In this document: positions 16,090 to 25,001 of the stretch, one piece after another
Layout of the letters: each line of letters opens with the position of its first letter
How positions within the stretch are numbered: position 1 is the first letter of the stretch
DNA from: Vreelandella nigrificans
Lineage (GTDB): Bacteria > Pseudomonadota > Gammaproteobacteria > Pseudomonadales > Halomonadaceae
Direction: 5' to 3'
NCBI RefSeq assembly: GCF_002374315.1
Contig: NZ_NWUX01000019.1
Span: 1-64,000 of the forward strand
DNA: 64,000 nt
The notes under the pieces: model-generated
What the model was told of the DNA's origin: nothing
The model's input: only the letters and a program-made list of their open reading frames with translations
Databases searched by the model: none
Position numbers and translations under genes: made by a program

Positions 16090-16845
16090 TCAACCTAGCC
16101 GCCATCGCAGCGGGGCACTCTGGCACAGAACTCCCTCATCGTCCCAGTCGTCCCACCCCGTAAAGGGGATCGGTTGCTCAGTATTCAAGCTATGCAGGCG
16201 CACAGACCATGCCTCTTTACACCTCTCTAAGTGGCCCATGATCGCGGCTTCCTCTTGGTAGCGAATACCGCCACCTTGAATACCGTAGCTTACCTGAGGG
16301 GCCAGCACGTCAAAGCCCACGTAGTATAACGAAGAGTGAATCGGCCAAAGCCATTGGACCATATTGCCTGCTCGACCAAAGGGCTGAAACGTCTTTTCAG
16401 GTGAGCCTGTAGTTACTGACAATACTGCTCGCTTGCCGCGATAGTACCCCTTATCGTAACGCATGCGGCTTGAGTAACGCCCACCATACACGAGCACACG
16501 ATCAAACCAGCCTTTCAGAATGGCGGGCTGGCCGTGCCACCACAAAGGGAACTGAAAGATCACTAAATCAGCCCACTCCAGCCTTGCCAACTCACGTTGA
16601 ACATCCAGCGGTAATGAGCCTTGCTCATAATGCGCCCGCTGCTCGTTGAGAGGATAGAAGTAGTTCGCATCCATGGCTTGATGTACATAGCATTCAGGGC
16701 GCTCCACTGGGTCAAACTGCTCAGTATAGAGATCGTCCACCTCTACTGAGTGGCCTGCAGCCACTAGCTGATTGACCGCGACATCCACCAAGCCCCCATT
16801 AAACGACTTGCGTTCTGGATGGGCCAAGACGATTAACACATTCAT
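16090..16845 (-). CDS. NAD(P)H-dependent flavodoxin-fold oxidoreductase
   Basis: 251 residues of the NAD(P)H dehydrogenase (quinone)/KefF-MdaB-like family. The flavin site begins with VLIVLAHPERKSFN, and the W-x-FPLWWHG-x-PAILKGW strand (about residues 98-115) is the family hallmark, followed by the FDRVLVYGGRY segment. Two-electron reduction of quinones or related compounds in the cytoplasm. Divergent from a LysR gene 88 bp away, which probably controls it; an AGGTT-N12-AACCT dyad (16866-16887) lies between them. Confidence 0.87.
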   Translation of the reverse strand: MNVLIVLAHPERKSFNGGLVDVAVNQLVAAGHSVEVDDLYTEQFDPVERPECYVHQAMDANYFYPLNEQRAHYEQGSLPLDVQRELARLEWADLVIFQFPLWWHGQPAILKGWFDRVLVYGGRYSSRMRYDKGYYRGKRAVLSVTTGSPEKTFQPFGRAGNMVQWLWPIHSSLYYVGFDVLAPQVSYGIQGGGIRYQEEAAIMGHLERCKEAWSVRLHSLNTEQPIPFTGWDDWDDEGVLCQSAPLRWRLG

Positions 16846-16933
16846 GCTACGTCTCCCCTGTTGATAGGTTTAACGACAGACTAACCTGTTCATATACGAT
16901 CAAACATTGACTAAAAATGAGAACCTAGCTTGC

Positions 16934-17812
16934 ATGAATGAACAGCAGATAAGGTGGGATGACTTACAAATCGTGCTAGCAATTACCCAGGCTGGCTCTT
17001 TGTCCGGCGCCAGCCGAACGTTAAGTATCAGCCATGCCACCGTATTTAGGCGCTTAAGCGAGATGGAGCGGCGATTGGGCGTCACCCTTTTCGAGCGCAA
17101 CCGCAGTGGTTATACGCCAACCCTGGCAGGCGAAGATCTGGCGGCAGTAGCTATGCGCGTACAGCGCGAAATTAACGGTGCTGAACGACGCATTATAGGC
17201 CAGGATTTAAAACTCACCGGTAGCCTTAGGATCACAACGACTGACACGCTTTTCGCGGGACTTCTCTCGCCACTGTTCATACAGTTTCGCCAGCAATATC
17301 CAGACATTACACTGGAGGTAGTTATTTCCAATCAGCTTCAAAGCCTATCGCGTCGGGAGGCCGACATCGCTATTCGGCCTACTCTCAAGCCTCCCGAAAC
17401 CCTTGTAGGCCGAAAAATAATGGAGATTACTCAAGCGATTTATGGCGCAACGCAACATTGGAAAAACATGCCAGTGCTAATGGAACCAGCATCGCTACCA
17501 AGCAAAGACTGGGTAGGTCCAGATGCCCACATGGGCGACACACTGCTTGATAAGTGGATGATGGGTAAAAGTGCCGCTTACCGAGTAGACAGCATGCTAG
17601 GAATGCAGCAGGCAGTGCGCGATGGAGCAGGTATTGCAGTGCTACCGTGCTATCTCGGAGATGCTGATAAAGCATTAATAAGGTTAAGCGACCCGATTGA
17701 AGCGCTCACCACACAGCTATGGCTACTCACCCACCCTGACTTACGCTACGTAGCAAGAGTGCGAGCTTTTATGGAGGCGATAACGGAAGGGGTTCGTGGC
17801 CAAAGGCCCTAG
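16934..17812 (+). CDS. LysR family transcriptional regulator
   Basis: 292 residues: HTH with IRWDDLQIVLAITQAGSLSGASRTL then a short-linker effector domain. The start of the family (W-D-D-L) and the FERNRSGYTPTLAGEDL wing identify the group close to regulators of flavodoxin-type oxidoreductases. The ATG at 16934 is preferred over a TTG at 16907. Divergent from the NAD(P)H oxidoreductase gene. Confidence 0.88.
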   Translation: MNEQQIRWDDLQIVLAITQAGSLSGASRTLSISHATVFRRLSEMERRLGVTLFERNRSGYTPTLAGEDLAAVAMRVQREINGAERRIIGQDLKLTGSLRITTTDTLFAGLLSPLFIQFRQQYPDITLEVVISNQLQSLSRREADIAIRPTLKPPETLVGRKIMEITQAIYGATQHWKNMPVLMEPASLPSKDWVGPDAHMGDTLLDKWMMGKSAAYRVDSMLGMQQAVRDGAGIAVLPCYLGDADKALIRLSDPIEALTTQLWLLTHPDLRYVARVRAFMEAITEGVRGQRP

Positions 17813-17883
17813 CTCAATGCATGGAAAATGCCTCTCACCATTGCTATTTCACTGAATCGGAACCGTAATTGCTGACCGATCCA

Positions 17884-18798
17884 TCAAGGCATTTGAAAAT
17901 TTCTAATTTCTTCACTTAACCACTGCTTAAATGCCATAACGCGCGGATTTTCAACTTCAGCCGGATGCGATACTAGGTAGTAGGCAAATTCATGGCGACG
18001 CCAAGGCATAATCGCATGGACTTTTCTATCCAGCAGAAACTGGTTAGCAATGGAGCGTCGACCTATACAAAGCCCAAGCCCAGCAGCGCAAGCTGTTAAG
18101 GTCAGACTGCTGTCAGAGAACTGTACTTTCTGTAGTGATGTATGCGGTTCAACACCTGCTTCGCGAAACCAGGGCTGCCATGTATTCCATGGTTCTGACG
18201 GGTGAATACTGCTGTCTTCCAGTAACAGCTGAGTTTGCAATAAACTTTCAGGGCGAACATCGCTGAGGCTACTTATCAACATTGTAGGAGCAAGTACAGC
18301 CACGCTATCGCCCATCAGTTGCTCAGCATGAAGGCTTGGATAGTTACCTGTGCCAAAACGGATTCCAATATCAGCTTGGTTATCGCGAAAGCTCAATAAC
18401 TCACTTTCACCACGTAGTTTTAGCTGCAGGCCAGGGTAAAGAGTTTTTAAATTAGCTAGCCGAGGGATCAGCCAATGGTGGATAAATGAGTGAGGGGCAG
18501 ATAGCGTCAGAGGGCCGTCTATCCCCTGTTGCCTAAGCTCTTTAGTTGCTTGTTCGATTTGGGTAAAGATAGTAGATAACCGACCGTAGTAACGACGACC
18601 AGACTCCGTCAGGATTACGCCACGTGGCAGGCGTATAAACAACAAAATATCGAGCCTGCCCTCTAGCTCTTTTATACGATGGCTGACGGCTGCTGGTGTC
18701 AGGCTAAGCTCCTGGGCAGCAGATGCGAAGCTGCCTAATCGTGCAGCGGCCTCAAAGGCACGAAGGGTGTTTAAAGGAGGAAAAGTGATTCTACTCAT
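17884..18798 (-). CDS. LysR family regulator, GcvA-like
   Basis: 304 residues of the GcvA branch: PPLNTLRAFEAAARLGSFASAAQELSLTPAAVSH HTH followed by the effector domain with the W-x-IPRL segment (HHWLIPRLANLKTLYPGL). Divergent from phzF (107 bp gap), so it likely controls that gene. Effector unknown; the GcvA branch is broad and this call says nothing about glycine cleavage. Confidence 0.9.
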   Translation of the reverse strand: MSRITFPPLNTLRAFEAAARLGSFASAAQELSLTPAAVSHRIKELEGRLDILLFIRLPRGVILTESGRRYYGRLSTIFTQIEQATKELRQQGIDGPLTLSAPHSFIHHWLIPRLANLKTLYPGLQLKLRGESELLSFRDNQADIGIRFGTGNYPSLHAEQLMGDSVAVLAPTMLISSLSDVRPESLLQTQLLLEDSSIHPSEPWNTWQPWFREAGVEPHTSLQKVQFSDSSLTLTACAAGLGLCIGRRSIANQFLLDRKVHAIMPWRRHEFAYYLVSHPAEVENPRVMAFKQWLSEEIRNFQMP

Positions 18799-18905
18799 GG
18801 CTAAATTCCAGTAACCCTATGGGTGACAATAAAGCAGTTTCCATTATTATTTCTAAGGTCACAATGATGCTTTCTGGTAAATAATTCCTTTAGGAGCAGA
18901 GCATC

Positions 18906-19742
18906 ATGAGTGAGCAGTTATACCGACTAGCGGCGTTTTCGACAGATCCAACGAAAGGCAACCCAGCAGGCGTTTGGATTGGCGATGCACTGCCGGATAA
19001 TAAGACAATGCAGAGTATCGCCGCAGAAGTGGGTTACTCGGAAACCGCATTTATCGCCCCAGCGAGCGGCGAAATTAGAACCATTCGTTACTATAGCCCG
19101 CTAGTAGAAATCAACTTTTGTGGTCATGCCACGATTGCTAGCGCCGTCATGCTGGGGCGCCTAAGTGGTATCGGCACTTATCAGTTGGATACATTAGTAG
19201 GCCGCGTACCAGTGAAAGTTCACTCGGTTGATGGCCAGATCCAGGCTGCACTCACCTCGGTTGAGCCTGCACATAAACCTATTACTGAACAACTTGTTGA
19301 AGAAGTGCTCGCGCTACTACAGTGGCCATCTGATGCACTGGATCTCACTATTCCTCCAGCCCTAGCCTACGGCGGAGTCTGGCATCTTATTTTGGCGGTC
19401 AACTCCCAGTATCGACTGAGCCAACTTGATTACGATTTTGAAAAACTGAAGTCGTGGATGTCGAGAGAGGGGGTAACAACACTCCAGCTTATATTCCGCG
19501 AAAGTGATGGCCTTTTTCACTCACGCAATCCTTTCCCAGTGGGCGGTGTTGTGGAAGATCCTGCCACGGGCGCTGCAGCGGCCGCGCTGGGCGGTTATTT
19601 ACGCGATGCCAAGTTAATGGATATACCTGGGAAATTCCTGATCAAACAGGGTGAAACGATGGGACGAGTAAGTCTGCTCCAGGTTGAAGTACCCGAGCAA
19701 GGAGGAGTTATAGTAGCTGGCACAGCTGTAGAGATTATTTGA
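18906..19742 (+). CDS. PhzF family isomerase-like protein
   Basis: 278 residues with the diaminopimelate-epimerase-like double fold. The PhzF general acid/base glutamate is E46 (GYSETAFI), the N-terminal active loop is FCGHATIAS (C72 to A80), and the C-terminal half ends with the VEDPATGAAAAAL signature. Most members act as isomerases on unknown small molecules; there is no phenazine operon nearby. An AGGAG site precedes the ATG. Divergent from a GcvA-like LysR gene. Confidence 0.9.
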   Translation: MSEQLYRLAAFSTDPTKGNPAGVWIGDALPDNKTMQSIAAEVGYSETAFIAPASGEIRTIRYYSPLVEINFCGHATIASAVMLGRLSGIGTYQLDTLVGRVPVKVHSVDGQIQAALTSVEPAHKPITEQLVEEVLALLQWPSDALDLTIPPALAYGGVWHLILAVNSQYRLSQLDYDFEKLKSWMSREGVTTLQLIFRESDGLFHSRNPFPVGGVVEDPATGAAAAALGGYLRDAKLMDIPGKFLIKQGETMGRVSLLQVEVPEQGGVIVAGTAVEII

Positions 19743-19753
19743 TTGCCTACCAT

Positions 19754-19826
19754 GTTGCTCAGAAGAGTTGCTCAGAAGAAATGATTTAAACTCTGCCTTG
19801 ATGGGTTAAATAACCTTCTGAGCAAC
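19754..19826. repeat. tandem 13-bp repeat plus inverted repeat between convergent genes
   Basis: GTTGCTCAGAAGA occurs twice in a row (19754-19766 and 19767-19779). Its first 12 bases are also inverted at 19815-19826 (CTTCTGAGCAAC), inside the methyltransferase 3' end. The stem could act as a shared terminator for phzF and the methyltransferase gene, though without a clear T-run. Confidence 0.6.
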
Positions 19827-20399
19827 AACGGCGTAAACATGCCAATGCTTGGACTTCCCAAGCAGTGTCGTACCATCTGTATTGTGCTCAACAATATCTA
19901 TGACCTTAAACTCATCATTAAACAGCGCTTGGATATCAGCATAGGAGTGTATCGTTAAATCTCCTCTTCCCATTTTTGCCCAGGTGTCATCTGGCCCCAT
20001 AAAATGGCCACAAAATACACCACCCTTTTGCAGTGAATTTGTGAGGCGCTGCCAAGCGCCAGCAAATAGCGCCGGATCACAAAAAAACAGGCTGGAGCAT
20101 GCATTCACTAGCGTAGTTTGAGGATATTCAAACTGCTCAAAGCTGCATGTTTTAGGAAATAGCGTGTTATCAATGTGGCGCCCACCTACCTCTTTTAAGC
20201 GTAATATCGCTGCATCACTTTTATCGTAGGCATGCACCGTATAACCATGCTCCACCATATACATTGCATCACGCCCAGCCCCACAGCCTGCATCAACGGC
20301 TACCTTAGGCAAAGAGTTTTCCACCAGTTCAAGTGCTCGCTTTAGTGGCGGGTACACATCCACGTTGAGCGATTTGTCGAGATACACTTGCTCACTCAT
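19806..20399 (-). CDS. class I SAM-dependent methyltransferase, TehB-like
   Basis: 197 residues with Rossmann methyltransferase motifs: motif I VAVDAGCGAGRDAMYM (about 34-49), an acidic strand VHAYDKSDAAI (about 54-64), and the VNACSSLFFCDPALF segment typical of TehB/UbiE-like proteins. Substrate unknown. It overlaps the marR-type gene by 4 bp (ATGA) and is co-transcribed with it. A decayed second copy lies at 8926-9111. Confidence 0.85.
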   Translation of the reverse strand: MSEQVYLDKSLNVDVYPPLKRALELVENSLPKVAVDAGCGAGRDAMYMVEHGYTVHAYDKSDAAILRLKEVGGRHIDNTLFPKTCSFEQFEYPQTTLVNACSSLFFCDPALFAGAWQRLTNSLQKGGVFCGHFMGPDDTWAKMGRGDLTIHSYADIQALFNDEFKVIDIVEHNTDGTTLLGKSKHWHVYAVVAQKVI

Positions 20400-20887
20400 T
20401 CTACCTCCTCAAGTCCCGCTAAGAACTGCTTAAGCAGATCATCGAGTTGCTCTCGCTGCTCTTTAGACAAGCCGCTTACCAGTTGCGCCTGGGTCTCTAC
20501 ATGGGCGGCCACTGCTTCGTCGATTAAATCGAACCCACGTTGTGAAAGAGAGATTAGAAAACCACGACCGTCATCGGGATTTTTGACCCGCTCAATCAAG
20601 CCCGCCTTTTCCAGCTGGTTAATACGGTGAGTCATGGTGCCTGAAGTCACCATGGTGGATGCCATCAAATCACCCGGCGATAGCGCATAGGGCTCCCCTT
20701 CTCGACGGAGGGTCGCCAGAACGTCAAAGCTCGCGTCCGTCAAACCGTATTTCGCCCAGGTCTTCTCCATGACGCGCATTAACGTGTGGTTCAGTCGTTT
20801 GACCCGCCCGATGGTACCCATCGGCGCAACATCGAGGTCGGGCCTCTCTAAGTGCCACTGTTTGAGTATCTTGTCTACATGATCCAT
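20396..20887 (-). CDS. MarR family transcriptional regulator
   Basis: 163 residues with the MarR winged helix (about 60-120; ASFDVLATLRREGEPYALSPGDLM then TSGTMTHRINQLEKAGLIER and PDDGRGFLISLSQRG wing). The ATG at 20887 is preferred to one 5 codons upstream. Stop and next start share ATGA. It faces away from the EamA exporter gene, and two 16-18 bp palindromes fill the shared promoter, so it probably represses both transcripts. Confidence 0.92.
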   Translation of the reverse strand: MDHVDKILKQWHLERPDLDVAPMGTIGRVKRLNHTLMRVMEKTWAKYGLTDASFDVLATLRREGEPYALSPGDLMASTMVTSGTMTHRINQLEKAGLIERVKNPDDGRGFLISLSQRGFDLIDEAVAAHVETQAQLVSGLSKEQREQLDDLLKQFLAGLEEVE

Positions 20888-20908
20888 AGGAATATTTTTC
20901 ACCTAATT

Positions 20909-20952
20909 ATCTTGACGTCAAGATTAATCAAACCTATCTTGATGTCAAGATA
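20909..20952. promoter_or_regulatory. two MarR-type palindromic operators
   Basis: Site 1 (20909-20924, ATCTTGACGTCAAGAT) is a perfect palindrome. Site 2 (20935-20952) is the same sequence with one central mismatch and extra T/A ends. Centres are 27 bp apart. They sit between the divergent MarR (20887) and EamA (20972) genes. Confidence 0.8.
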
Positions 20953-20971
20953 AACCCTGAGAATACTTCTA

Positions 20972-21901
20972 ATGACACTATCAAGCACAGTCCACACACA
21001 CCCACGTAAAAGAGCTTGGCTTGCCCCTCTGGTATATTTGCTATCAGGTGGAGCTCTGCTTGGTCTCTCGACTAACTTGGCTAAACTTGCCGGTGAAATC
21101 CAACTGACAGCGCTCTCTTTTCTGTTTTGGTCAATCTTGGGAGCGGCGCTTATTTTGTTGGTTATCTCGGCATTACGCCGTAATTTGCCACCTGTTAACG
21201 CTCGCACCATAGAGTATTATGCCGTTTCCGCACTATTAGGCGTGGCTGGCGCCAACCTAATCTTCTTCTCAGCTATCCCTCATGTAGGTGCTGGGTTCGT
21301 GGCATTAATCATCACCCTGCCGCCGCTGCTCACATACGTCGGCGCATTAACATTAAAAATGGAACGGTTTCGGGTTATGCGTGCGGCGGGAGTTCTCTCG
21401 GCACTAGCAGGTGCCATCACCTTAGCAGCCAATAAGCTCTCAGCGCCTGATGCCAACCACCTTTGGATACTCCTTGCTCTGATTGGCCCAGTATTGCTCG
21501 CCATTGGAAACATCTATCGAACGCTACGCTGGCCAGAAGGTGTATCAGGCGATGCGCTGGCACCGGGAATGCTAATCGCCGCCGCCATCACACTACTCGC
21601 TGTAGGCCTTCTGCCTGGCTTTTCTCTTAGCGTTCCCACTGACCGATACCTACCAACCCTCCTGATCGCGCTTCAAGCGGTAGTTTTCGCTGGCCAGTTC
21701 TTACTGCTCTTTTTGCTACAGAAAAGCGGTGGCCCAGTGCTGCTGAGCTTATTGGGTTCCGTAGGTGCTGTCGTGGGTGTTCCAGTCGCCGTATTGCTAC
21801 AGGGAGAAACCGCACCCGAGGGCTTACTGCTAGGCATCCTGTTAATTGGCGCAGGTATCACCCTACTCAATATTGGCAAAGCTAGCCAGAGTACACGATG
21901 A
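20972..21901 (+). CDS. EamA/DMT family transporter
   Basis: 309 residues with about ten TM segments in two EamA repeats. N-terminal repeat runs to about residue 145 (STNLAKLAGEIQLTALSFLFW ...) and the second from about 160. Drug/metabolite exporters of this group are proton-driven and often export amino-acid-like compounds. Under the likely control of the adjacent MarR protein. No strong ribosome binding site is seen; start by ATG. Confidence 0.87.
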   Translation: MTLSSTVHTHPRKRAWLAPLVYLLSGGALLGLSTNLAKLAGEIQLTALSFLFWSILGAALILLVISALRRNLPPVNARTIEYYAVSALLGVAGANLIFFSAIPHVGAGFVALIITLPPLLTYVGALTLKMERFRVMRAAGVLSALAGAITLAANKLSAPDANHLWILLALIGPVLLAIGNIYRTLRWPEGVSGDALAPGMLIAAAITLLAVGLLPGFSLSVPTDRYLPTLLIALQAVVFAGQFLLLFLLQKSGGPVLLSLLGSVGAVVGVPVAVLLQGETAPEGLLLGILLIGAGITLLNIGKASQSTR

Positions 21902-21920
21902 GTTGCATAGCGCTATCCCA

Positions 21921-22442
21921 TCACTCACTTTGCTGTTGAATTGCCTTATTAGCTTCCTCTATTTCATGCTGGCTAAACACTTGAACACCATGCTGGCGCA
22001 GCAGTGCGGCGGTTACCCCCATACCAGGCATTTTTTTACCGGAAAAGCTACCGTCATAGATAGCGGAGCTTCCGCATGAGGGGCTAAATTCAGCAAGCAC
22101 TGCGACATCGATATTGAATTTATGGCATAGGTCCAAGGCAATAGAGGCGCCTGTTAAAAATTCATGGGTTACCCTGCCGCCGTCTCTTTCAATAACATCA
22201 GCATCGCCGCTTAATACGCTCTCACCACAGCCCTCGGAAATCTCCGCGGGTTTCCTAGGAATACTCATCCCCGCTTCCACCTCTGGGCACACAGAAACGA
22301 TCCGGCCGTCAGCGCGCCACTGCTCAACAACCTGATTAGCTACGGCAAGGGAGCCACCATCGTAACGAACCTTTTTCCCCAACAAGCAGGCACTGATTAA
22401 TATTTTTCTCAAAATACTGATCTCTAATATGGTGGCTGACAC
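21921..22442 (-). CDS. DUF523 family protein
   Basis: Family signature ISACLLGKKVRYDGG near the start, VCPEVEAGMSIPR-type CPE strand, and SPSCGS (residues about 140) as the conserved cysteine block. About 145-173 residues. Function unproven in this family. The start is uncertain: a GTG at 22442 opens the frame, while TTG at 22412 with AGAG upstream would give the usual family start just before ISACLLG. Confidence 0.82.
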   Translation of the reverse strand: MSATILEISILRKILISACLLGKKVRYDGGSLAVANQVVEQWRADGRIVSVCPEVEAGMSIPRKPAEISEGCGESVLSGDADVIERDGGRVTHEFLTGASIALDLCHKFNIDVAVLAEFSPSCGSSAIYDGSFSGKKMPGMGVTAALLRQHGVQVFSQHEIEEANKAIQQQSE

Positions 22443-22520
22443 ATAGCTAATACTACCACTGCACCTCTTATCAGTGGTTTTACCTTAACTATAACAGCAG
22501 CATTTTGAGGCTGTATCAAG

Positions 22521-23560
22521 CCACCTCCGCGGGTGCGCCGTAGGCTTACCCGCGCTACAAAACCAAGTAGTGCACATCTCATGCACGTGGTTAGCGCACA
22601 TTTCGTAGCGCGGCGTAACGCGCCTTGTGAGAGGAACGAGCAAACGCAAGGCACCCGCAACAGACGCAGCCACCCAGCCACACCAAGCCACCTCCGCGGG
22701 TGCGCCGTAGGCTTACCCACGCTACAAAACCAAGTAGTGCACATCTCATACACGTGGTTAGCGCACATTTCGTAGCGCGGCGTAACGCGCCTTGTGAGAG
22801 GAACGAACAAACGCAAGGCACCCGCGATGGACTCAGCCACCCGGCCATACCAAACCACCTCCGCGGGTGCGCCGTAGGCTTACCCGCGCTACAAAACCAA
22901 GCAGTGCACATCTCATGCACGTGGTTAGCGCATATTTCGTAGCGCGGCGTAACGCGCCTTGTGAGAGGAACAAACAAACGCAAGGCACCCGCGATGGACT
23001 CAGCCACCCGGCCACACCAAGCCACCTCCGCGGGTGCGCCGTAGGCTTACCCGCGCTACAAAACCAAGTAGTGCACATCTCATGCACGTGGTTAGCGCAT
23101 ATTTCGTAGCGCGGCGTAACGCGCCTTGTGAGAGGAGCGAACAAACGCAAGGCACCCGCGACAGACGCAGCCACCCAGCCACACCAAGCCACCTCCGCGG
23201 GTCCGCCGTAGGCTCACCCGCGCTACAAAACCAAGTAGTGCACATCTCATACACGTGGTTAGCGCACATTTCGTAGCGCGGCGTAACGCGCCTTGTGAGA
23301 GGAACGAACAAACGCAAGGCACCCGCGATGGACTCAGCCACCCGGCCACACCATGCCACCTCCGCGGGTGCGCCGTAGGCTTACCCGCGCTACAAAACCA
23401 AGTAGCGCATATCTCATGCACGTGGTTAGCGCACATTTCGTAGCGCGGCGTAACGCGCCTTGTGAGAGGAACGAACAAACGCAAGGCACCCGCGACAGAC
23501 GCAGCCACCCAGCCATACCAAGCCACCTCCGCGGGTGCGCCGTAGGCTTACCCGCGCTAC
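22521..23560. repeat. 167-bp tandem repeat array, six full copies plus one partial
   Basis: CCACCTCCGCGGGT begins at 22521, 22688, 22855, 23022, 23189, 23356 and 23523, each exactly 167 bp apart. The seventh copy stops after 38 bp (23560). Each unit has three dyads: CGCGGGT with ACCCGCG (13-nt loop), AACCA-x-TGCA with TGCA-x-TGGTT, and GCGCG-x6-CGCGC in a fully conserved block. Base changes concentrate in the linker, which has two linked forms. The array lies in the 1.2-kb gap between DUF523 and astB. It contains open frames on both strands, but 167 is not a multiple of 3, so no frame carries over from unit to unit; I treat them as non-coding. Confidence 0.95.
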
Positions 23561-23594
23561 ATTAATACTGAATTCGATACACATAGCTCAATGT

Positions 23595-23623
23595 AAAACG
23601 CCAAGGCATGGCCTTGGCGTTTT
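23595..23623 (-). terminator. Rho-independent terminator after astB
   Basis: Perfect 13-bp stem (23595-23607 with 23611-23623) and a 3-nt loop, with A/T ends (TTTT when read in the direction of the ast operon). Fits the end of the ast transcript; it is also usable from the other strand. Confidence 0.85.
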
Positions 23624-23645
23624 GGTATCTTGCGCAGTTAAGCCT

Positions 23646-25001
23646 CTACCCCAACTGAAACGGGTAAACAGGCCCAATCTTTAACAACTGCGTTAGCTCA
23701 TCCAGGGCGGCTAGTGATTCTTCCGCAAGCTGCGGGTCGGCAAGATCGTCTACAGCCAGCCGATCACGATAATGGCGGTTCACCCAAGCGGTTAAGTCAT
23801 CATACAGTTCGTCATTGAGCAGTACACGGCCGGTAAGCGCTGCACACTCGACGTCTGACAGTGCCACGCGCAAGCGTAGGCAAGCAGGCCCACCACCATT
23901 GCGCATGCTCTGTTTAACATCTTTAACGATGACGTCACTGATGGGGTTGTTACCCGCTAGCAAGTGATCCTGAATAGTACGCCATACCGCTTCGCGCTCC
24001 TGGCACTCACTGGGAACCACTAGCGTCATGGTTCCGTCTGGATTGGAAAGCAGTTGGGAGTTGAACAGGTAAGATGCTACTGCATCTTCCATGCTTACCG
24101 CTTCCAATGGCACCCGCACTGGAATTAGCGGTGTGGTCATTTTGGCACGCAGCTCATTGAGGGTGCGCTCTTCATCCAAGAACGCCATTTCGTGATAGAG
24201 CAGTACGGGGCCATTGCCTACAGCAATCACGTCATTATGGAAAACGCCCGCATCGATGGCGTCCGGGTGCTGTTGAGCAAATACCGTTTGCGCCTCTGTT
24301 AACCCGTGCTGACGGGCCACCGCTTGGCTCGCTTCCAAGGTTTGCCGCGCAGGGTATCGTATGGGTTCGCGCCCTTCGCCAAATGCCTGACGGCCATATA
24401 CAAACAGGTGAACGCCGGGCTCACCATGTTCGCCGCAAAGGCGGGTATGGTTAGCCGCCCCTTCGTCGGAGAATGCAGGTGTTGCAGGCAGCACCGGATG
24501 GTGCGCGAAATGCTGCTCGTCACGGAAGATCGCCTGCAGCACGCGCCCGGTAGTTTGTGGTTCTAAGTAGCGATGAAAGCTGGATTGCAGGTTGGCAGGC
24601 GTAAAGTGTACCCGGCCATCCGGTGCATCAATGCTAGGGGTAATGGTGCCCGCATTGGCGGTCCACATACTCGAAGCAGAGCAAACCGCCCGCAGCAGCT
24701 GCGGGGCTTCTTTAGCGGCACGGGCCAGCACTTCGCTATTGCGGCCACTAAACCCTAAATCCCTCAGCGCGCCAACATCCGGGCGCTGCTGGGGCGGCAG
24801 TACGCCTTGGGCATAGCCTGCGTCCATCAGCGACTTCATTTTGAGCAGTCCCTGAAGTGCCCCTTCCCTAGGATTAGAGACTAAGCCGCCATGGCTCATA
24901 GATGCTACGTTGCCGTGGGCCAATCCTGAGTAGTTATGGGTCGGGCCTACCAAGCCGTCGAAGTTGACTTCCCTTACGCTGCTAATTGAGGCATTACTCA
25001 T
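23646..25001 (-). CDS. astB: N-succinylarginine dihydrolase
   Basis: Second enzyme of the arginine succinyltransferase pathway: converts N2-succinylarginine to N2-succinylornithine, 2 NH3 and CO2. 451 residues, normal length. It opens with [20 protein letters not shown], an AstB hallmark, and the later segment with [11 protein letters not shown] carries the catalytic Cys in the amidinotransferase-type fold. CAGGAG precedes the ATG, and the start overlaps the astD stop by 4 bp. Last gene of the operon, followed by a terminator. Confidence 0.96.
   Translation of the reverse strand: MSNASISSVREVNFDGLVGPTHNYSGLAHGNVASMSHGGLVSNPREGALQGLLKMKSLMDAGYAQGVLPPQQRPDVGALRDLGFSGRNSEVLARAAKEAPQLLRAVCSASSMWTANAGTITPSIDAPDGRVHFTPANLQSSFHRYLEPQTTGRVLQAIFRDEQHFAHHPVLPATPAFSDEGAANHTRLCGEHGEPGVHLFVYGRQAFGEGREPIRYPARQTLEASQAVARQHGLTEAQTVFAQQHPDAIDAGVFHNDVIAVGNGPVLLYHEMAFLDEERTLNELRAKMTTPLIPVRVPLEAVSMEDAVASYLFNSQLLSNPDGTMTLVVPSECQEREAVWRTIQDHLLAGNNPISDVIVKDVKQSMRNGGGPACLRLRVALSDVECAALTGRVLLNDELYDDLTAWVNRHYRDRLAVDDLADPQLAEESLAALDELTQLLKIGPVYPFQLG

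Noticed and set aside
22521..23560. Possible CRISPR array
   Set aside because: Repeats are far too long and the linkers are almost identical, whereas CRISPR spacers are unique; no cas gene is near.
22424..23565. Many open reading frames of 60-144 codons on both strands
   Set aside because: They all come from the 167-bp repeats. The unit length is not a multiple of three, frames shift at each copy, there are no ribosome binding sites of note, and the proteins are simply the repeat translated.
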